The translations under genes were made by a program, and so were the position numbers. The notes beneath the pieces are model-generated. The model made no database searches, was not told the origin of the DNA, and saw nothing but the letters and a program-made list of their open reading frames with translations. A stretch of 44,486 nucleotides of DNA from Hypsibius dujardini (lineage: Eukaryota > Tardigrada > Eutardigrada > Parachela > Hypsibiidae), in contig LRSR01007999.1 in the NCBI GenBank assembly GCA_001579985.1, positions 1 to 44,486 of the forward strand. The letters are read 5' to 3'. Shown here piece after piece: positions 39,665 through 44,486 of this stretch. The number at the start of each line of letters is the position of its first letter. Positions within the stretch are counted from its first letter, which is position 1.

Positions 39665-40480
39665 TTGGCTGATTGGACGCAGTATTGGCTGATTGATTGA
39701 CTGATTGGACGCAGTATTGGCTGATTGATTGATTGGCTGATTGATTGGCTGATTGGACGCAGTGTTGGCTGATTGATTGGCTGATTGAGCGATGCTTTTT
39801 TAACAGTTTTTGACATTTATCAAGCTGACCGTTTGTTGAAGCTTTTGTTTTTTTTACGAGTTTTTTGTTGCCTCCGCTAGATCTGTATGGTCGGTTGCCT
39901 GCCTCTTGCGAATCCTTTTTTTTCGTGACATATATGAGTGTTATTCCTTTCTGGCCTTTATCTTTTCCGGCAATAATAAGCCTCGTTCGTCTGATGGCGC
40001 CGTCTGTTGGGTAAAAAGACTCCCGAGTTTGCTTGCCGCAGTTCTGTCGGTCGGACTGTTTGTCTCTCTCTCTCTCTCTAGCGGAGAAGTGAGACAATGG
40101 ACCAACCTCTGCCGTCACTAATGAATCCCACTTGATCCACGCCAGCGTGGAACAAAGGAAGGATGGATTGGTCCGGTCGGAAGACGTCCAGTGCGCGTCA
40201 CGGAGCAGAGGCGTCCTTTGTCTTTGTCGCGACACAATTCTCCTCACCGCTCTCTTTTCTCCCTCAATCTTATTCCAGCTCTGTCGCTCATCATTTTCGG
40301 CTTGCACTATTCTAAATCGACAAGACAACTGGAGTGGAGCTGCCTCAAGCGGTCATTCACAATCCAGGCGTCCCTCATTCCTCCCTTTGACCATTTTCTG
40401 ACTCAGCGTTCAGTCACATTTCTTTTCCAGCTGAAAGTAAAAGTTTTTCCAGCTAAAAGTAAAAGTGTTCACCGCCTGTC
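39665..40480. other. Intergenic spacer
   Basis: It begins with GGCTGATTGATTGGCTGATTGGACGCAGT-type repeats (39660-39790) that grew out of the last codons of the preceding gene. A (TC)n run lies near 40065-40080. The last part should be promoter and 5' UTR of the serine protease homolog, with a duplicated CCAGCTGAAAGTAAAAGT element just before the start codon. Confidence 0.55.
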
Positions 40481-42127
40481 ATGTTTGCAGCCATTGTAGC
40501 CATCACTTTGGTCGGCTGCGTGGTCGGGACCACCACCACCACGTGGGGAAATGGACCGGCTTGGACATGGCCCGCTAGCCAGGGTAAGAAAATCCGTCAT
40601 TTCTTTGTCTCATTTGATTTTTGAAATATTACAACCGCTTCAAACTTTAACAACTGCAAACTTTCCACAATTCTATCACAACGTGTAACAACAGACTGCA
40701 AGGCAACGACGGCGAAAACTGAACATTCTCGAATTCAAGGTCACTCAGTCAGATGTGCCTAATGTCTGTTACATGCCATCTACTCAATGTTAGTTATTAC
40801 CTCGTACGACATATTTCAATGTCTCGAACCAAACAACGACATATTTCAATGTCTCGACAAACCAAAAGGGTTTTGACTAATTTACATTCTTTTTTAATAA
40901 ATTAGGAATATAATTTTTGAATTCTCAAATTTTTACCTTATTTCTATCTTCTTTTTATTTGCCAGAGCTGTTCCACTCCATTCTGGGTAACGGCAACCTG
41001 ACCGGCTGCCAGTGGAACATCCCCGGGGAGAACGTGGTGACTGAGTTGACGCAGTTCCGTCAGAGCGCGTGGACCGGTTACGGTTTCTGCGCTCCCAACG
41101 TGGAGACCTGCGTCCACGTGGGGACCCTCCCGCGACCGACGTTCCCGGTGGGCTTCAACGGCGTCAACTGCTCCGTCTGCTGCGCCTACAGCCCCTGCTC
41201 CACCTACCCGACCGCACCGACGCCCACCTACGACGGCCTCAGCAACGGCTACTGCATGCTGCCAAAACTGCAGCCGTGGCCGGCCGTCCCTCCGACCACC
41301 TGGAACGGCACGGAGTTTGACGTCCCCGTGTCCGGCGGTGGGGAAGGATACGTGTATGACGACGCTGAGCAGACTTGCCTCACCATCGGCGGGACGATCG
41401 GCTGGAGCAACGTCAGCTGGTGGGGCTCGGAGTGCCCGATGAGCGGTCGCTGTTGCCTCTACCCGGAGCCGAACCAGTGCGACACCTGCGGACGGAAATA
41501 CGGAAAAGCCTGGAACTGGAGGTGCGCAAATTCTTTTTAAAGTACTGATGACTTTTTTGTTTCGATTGCAGATAACTAATTTCAGCTGGATTGTTTGGTT
41601 TTGCTTTCAGCAAGCCGGCGATGGCGCGTTCAGACACCCAGGATGAGCAGCTGGCCTGGAAAACCGCCGTGAACCAGATGGCCGGCACCGGCTGGAACAT
41701 GGGAATGCGACCGGTGATGACGCCGGGACTGGCGGACCAGTACAGCCAGTCGCCGCCGACGTACGACTCGCTGGTGCCGCCGCAGATGTGGAACAACTTC
41801 CTGAACCGTCCGAGCGCTGCGATCAAGAAGGGCGATGACGACGATGATGACGAGGACGATCACCGTGGCTGGTATTACTAAATCCTAACTACAGTATAAG
41901 TAATTTCAAGGGGTTTTGTCTGAAAACAGCAAACAAATATTCATAGGTGCTGGCAGGTTGCTATCCTCTCGAAGCTTGACGGAAGTCTTCGATGCGGTGG
42001 CGCTCTGATTGGTGAACGGTACATCTTAACTACGGCTACTTGCGCATCCTTCACTGGGTAAGTTGAGGGATATCGTTCCTGCCTATTCTGTCTGATCTGT
42101 CTCACTTTGTTTCTGTCTGCTCCATCC

Positions 42128-42166
<39 letters not shown>

Positions 42167-43704
42167 CATTCGTCTGTCTGTCTGTCTAGTCTACCAACTT
42201 GGACACTGCCTGTCTGTTTCACGTCTTCCTGCTTGGCCTACTTGTCTGACACATTTACAACGTACTCTCAATCTCCATCTGCGGCCACAGTTTTTTTTCC
42301 TCGTTCATCGTTTGCACTTGTATGTAATTTAATTACAGTGGAGTATTCACGAATTACGGAGTGCGACTGGGTGGAAAGGACCTCCGCAAGGGCAACGAGA
42401 AGCACGCCATCGACCTGGACATCGGGACAATCTTCATCCATCCCGGCTTCAACAGCACCACCTACAGCAACAATATCGCCATCATCGAGCTCAAGTCCGC
42501 CGTGGCCTGCAACAACCATTATATCTGCTCCATCTGCCTGCCGACGGTCAACATGATGGGATTCCCTGAATTCCCCTTCGGCAGTGCTCATCAGTGGTGG
42601 ATCAAACCGGACGTTTATCAGTGCCTGGCTACCGGATGGGGAAGAAAAACTACCGGTAAATTTTTACTTTTCATTGAAAATTGTATTTGCGCCTAATTTC
42701 TAATTTTTCCGTGGTTTTCAGGACCGAGCTCATATACCCCGTTCCTGAAAGAGATGATCTACGCGCCGGTCTTCAACAACGAAACTTACTGCTCGGGGCA
42801 GTATTTTACTGAGGGCGGAAACGGTGGCTCTGTCTACGGCAACGGCACTTTCTGTGCGGTCCCGCAGCCGACTTACCAGGGCACGATCGTGCCGATCTGC
42901 CAGGGAGACAACGGTAATTTATGCCCTCACAGGGAAACTACACGGACCGACAAAGCTGGCAGACAGGCAAAATAACAGGCAGATACTAACAGACAGACAC
43001 AGACACAGACACTGTAAACACAGACAGACACATACGCAGGCATGCAAACGGACGGCCACACAGACACACAGACACACAGACACACACATACACAAGCAGG
43101 TAATCAGTCAGGCAGACAGGCAGACAGACACAAAAACAGAGAGATACTAACAGACAGACACAGACACTGTAAAGACAGACCAATACACAGGCATGCAAAC
43201 GGAAAGCCAGACAGACAGACAGACACATAGACACATACACAGGCAGGTAAACAGACAGGCAGACAGGCAGACAGACACTATAAACACAGGCAGACACATA
43301 CACAGACGGACAGACAGACAGATAGACAGACACATTTATAGGCAGGTAGATGGACAGGCAGACAGATACATAGACAGACGGAGATGTTGACAGACAAGGA
43401 GGGGCAGTTTGTATTGTCGTGATGGTTCGTCACTGCAAGTGAATGGAGTATTCACTTTATTAGTGATTGTGTCTGCCTTTCAGGTGGCCCACTGGCTTGC
43501 TTCTACCAAGGCAGCTACTACCTGACCGGTCTGTCGTGGGGCGGAAACAAATGTGACCACACTCGCAAGAGCGACATTGTGGCCAAAGTCCTGCAGCCGA
43601 ACCACAAGACCGAATTCGTCGGGGCCCCGGTGGACTTCTTCACCGACGTGGTCAAGTACATCCCCTGGATCTCCGGCATCATCTCCGGCTTCCATGCTTA
43701 CTAG
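40481..43704 (+). CDS. Secreted serine protease homolog, catalytically dead, Cys-rich N-terminus
   Basis: Seven exons join in frame: 40481-40583, 40966-41521, 41611-41871, 41947-42057, 42339-42655, 42722-42913, 43484-43704; 1761 nt, 586 aa. Signal peptide MFAAIVAITLVGCVVGTTTT. Residues about 35-230 hold a Cys- and Trp-rich region of at least 16 Cys (NCSVCCAYSPC, GRCCLYPEPNQCDTCG) I cannot assign. A linker ends in an acidic run (DDDDDDEDD). The trypsin fold begins WQVAILSKLDGSLRCGGALI. All triad positions are changed: TAAHC is TTATC (His to Thr), the DIAL Asp is Asn in NNIAIIEL, and GDSGGP is GDNGGP (Ser to Asn). Fold landmarks such as CLATGWG, GPLACFY and LSWGG remain. Such homologs act as cofactors or binders in clotting, melanisation or matrix. 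The donor at 41872 is the weakest join. Confidence 0.85.
42118..42190. repeat. (TCTG)n repeat in a serine protease homolog intron
   Basis: Lies between exons 41947-42057 and 42339-42655. Confidence 0.88.
42950..43395. repeat. (CAGACA)n-rich intron segment
   Basis: Two related blocks (about 42955-43140 and 43141-43340), each containing ACTAACAGACAGACACAGAC and GGCATGCAAACGG, suggest one larger duplicated unit within the intron before the last exon. Confidence 0.85.
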
Positions 43705-44273
43705 GCATTAATACTACCTGTCATACAGCGTGACAGTACCCTCTACAAGCATAATTGGCCACACCGACGAGGATGCTCGTCGTTGTTGGAAGCTTATCAT
43801 TTTCTTTAGTTACTGCACTTTTCATTTTATTTTTGTACGGACTGCACTTCGTTATCAATCATTCGTAGGTCGTTACTACTCATACAGCTGACTTCCAGTC
43901 TCCCAAAGTGTTGGTCTCGACTCGATCAACCGAACGGCATTTCTCAATAGCTGCTGTGCTTCATTTTGACTGCCTTCAATAACAGATGACTAGCTGTTGC
44001 AAGTATATTCCAAGCAAATGCTCGTGTGCTGGGCCGAAATTTGAACGATAAGACCCTGGTCGCGATCCCCAGATAGCCTTGTTTGCGTTTATCATGGTTC
44101 AGTAGGCTACATCACTTTTACCGGTTGTTGCTGTCAGCTGTCTTTTGTTTACCTCCCCTATAACAGGAAGGTGCGTGAAAAGCACGAGTCCACATTCACC
44201 GTAAAAGATTTGTCGAAGCATTCAGACATTTGATTCGCTTTGCAGCCTTTTTTCAATCCAACAACCTCCAGAG
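43705..44273. other. Intergenic spacer
   Basis: 3' flank of the serine protease homolog and presumed promoter of the next gene. No repeat or exon recognised. Confidence 0.5.
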
Positions 44274-44486
44274 ATGATGTTTCTGGCTCTGGTGGGCCTC
44301 ACTCTGATTGCGGTGGCCTCCGAAGCCGTCATTTTGCCCATACGTCATGCTAAATTTCATACCGCGGAGCAGTCTACCGTAAGTCCATATTACTTAAAAA
44401 TTATGGTCAATACTGGAGCACGTGTAAGACCTTTATCTAATATTTGTCTGAATGCAGAGAATTCCCAATTCCTTTGTCTGTGTCTG
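44274..44486 (+). CDS. Secreted protein, 5' end only (truncated by window)
   Basis: ATG at 44274 (or 44277) opens MMFLALVGLTLIAVASEAVI, a clear signal peptide, then LPIRHAKFHTAEQST, ending at a GTAAGT donor (exon 44274-44378, phase 0). A possible second exon starts after GAATGCAG at 44458, but only about 29 bases remain. Too little is present to name a family. It lies 570 bp past the serine protease homolog on the same strand. Confidence 0.6.
   Translation, partial: MMFLALVGLTLIAVASEAVILPIRHAKFHTAEQSTVSPYYLKIMVNTGARVRPLSNICLNAENSQFLCLCL

Noticed and set aside
39204-40328. Open frame of 374 codons on the minus strand
   Set aside because: Mirror of the last exon of the unknown gene plus the GATTGATTGGCT repeat (giving SQSISQ repeats). 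No independent support.
44274-44486. Aspartic protease of the cathepsin D type
   Set aside because: A hydrophobic signal followed by LPIRHAKF is only faintly suggestive; no diagnostic motif falls within the window.

Overview
The window is nuclear DNA of an invertebrate animal. Genes are split by many short introns (mostly GT-AG), coding density is low, simple repeats are abundant, and the proteins are metazoan (prominin, phenylalanine hydroxylase, PTEN, XRCC4-like, TRAPPC6, complex I NDUFC2). I cannot name the species. I joined exons by hand from splice motifs, reading phase and family similarity. Every junction in the models below keeps frame, but none is confirmed by RNA.

Layout: (1) 1-640, three terminal-inverted-repeat (TIR) elements packed end to end. 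(2) 1364-6041, minus strand, a complete prominin gene of 16 exons, about 897 aa. (3) 6500-8150, nested TIR elements. (4) 9577-12480, plus, a 12-exon tandem bulb-type (mannose-binding) lectin. (5) 13092-16360, minus, a 16-exon mitochondrial acetoacetyl-CoA thiolase, convergent with the lectin. (6) 18450-24119, plus, a 17-exon phenylalanine hydroxylase. (7) 25994-28840, plus, PTEN with phosphatase and C2 domains but no C-terminal tail. (8) 30232-31795, plus, an XRCC4-superfamily protein. (9) 33909-34574, plus, TRAPPC6/Trs33. (10) 35289-36114, minus, NDUFC2. (11) 37360-39664, plus, an unrecognised 630-aa protein. (12) 40481-43704, plus, a secreted trypsin-fold protein that has lost all three catalytic residues. 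(13) 44274-end, the first exon of another secreted protein. The neighbours share no pathway; this is an ordinary mixed animal gene row.

Between and inside the genes are about 19 short non-autonomous TIR elements (MITE-like) in several families. Several families share the terminal sequence TACTGTACTGCC. One element lies exactly at the 5' splice site of a PTEN intron that splits the catalytic P-loop. Long TCTG/CAGA and GATT/AATC simple repeats fill introns and spacers.

Points most worth checking: the triple-dead serine protease homolog with a cysteine-rich front; the P-loop intron of PTEN occupied by a MITE; a 72-nt, stop-free, in-frame GC-AG intron in the PAH catalytic domain; the shared-terminus MITE families; and the tandem bulb-lectin.
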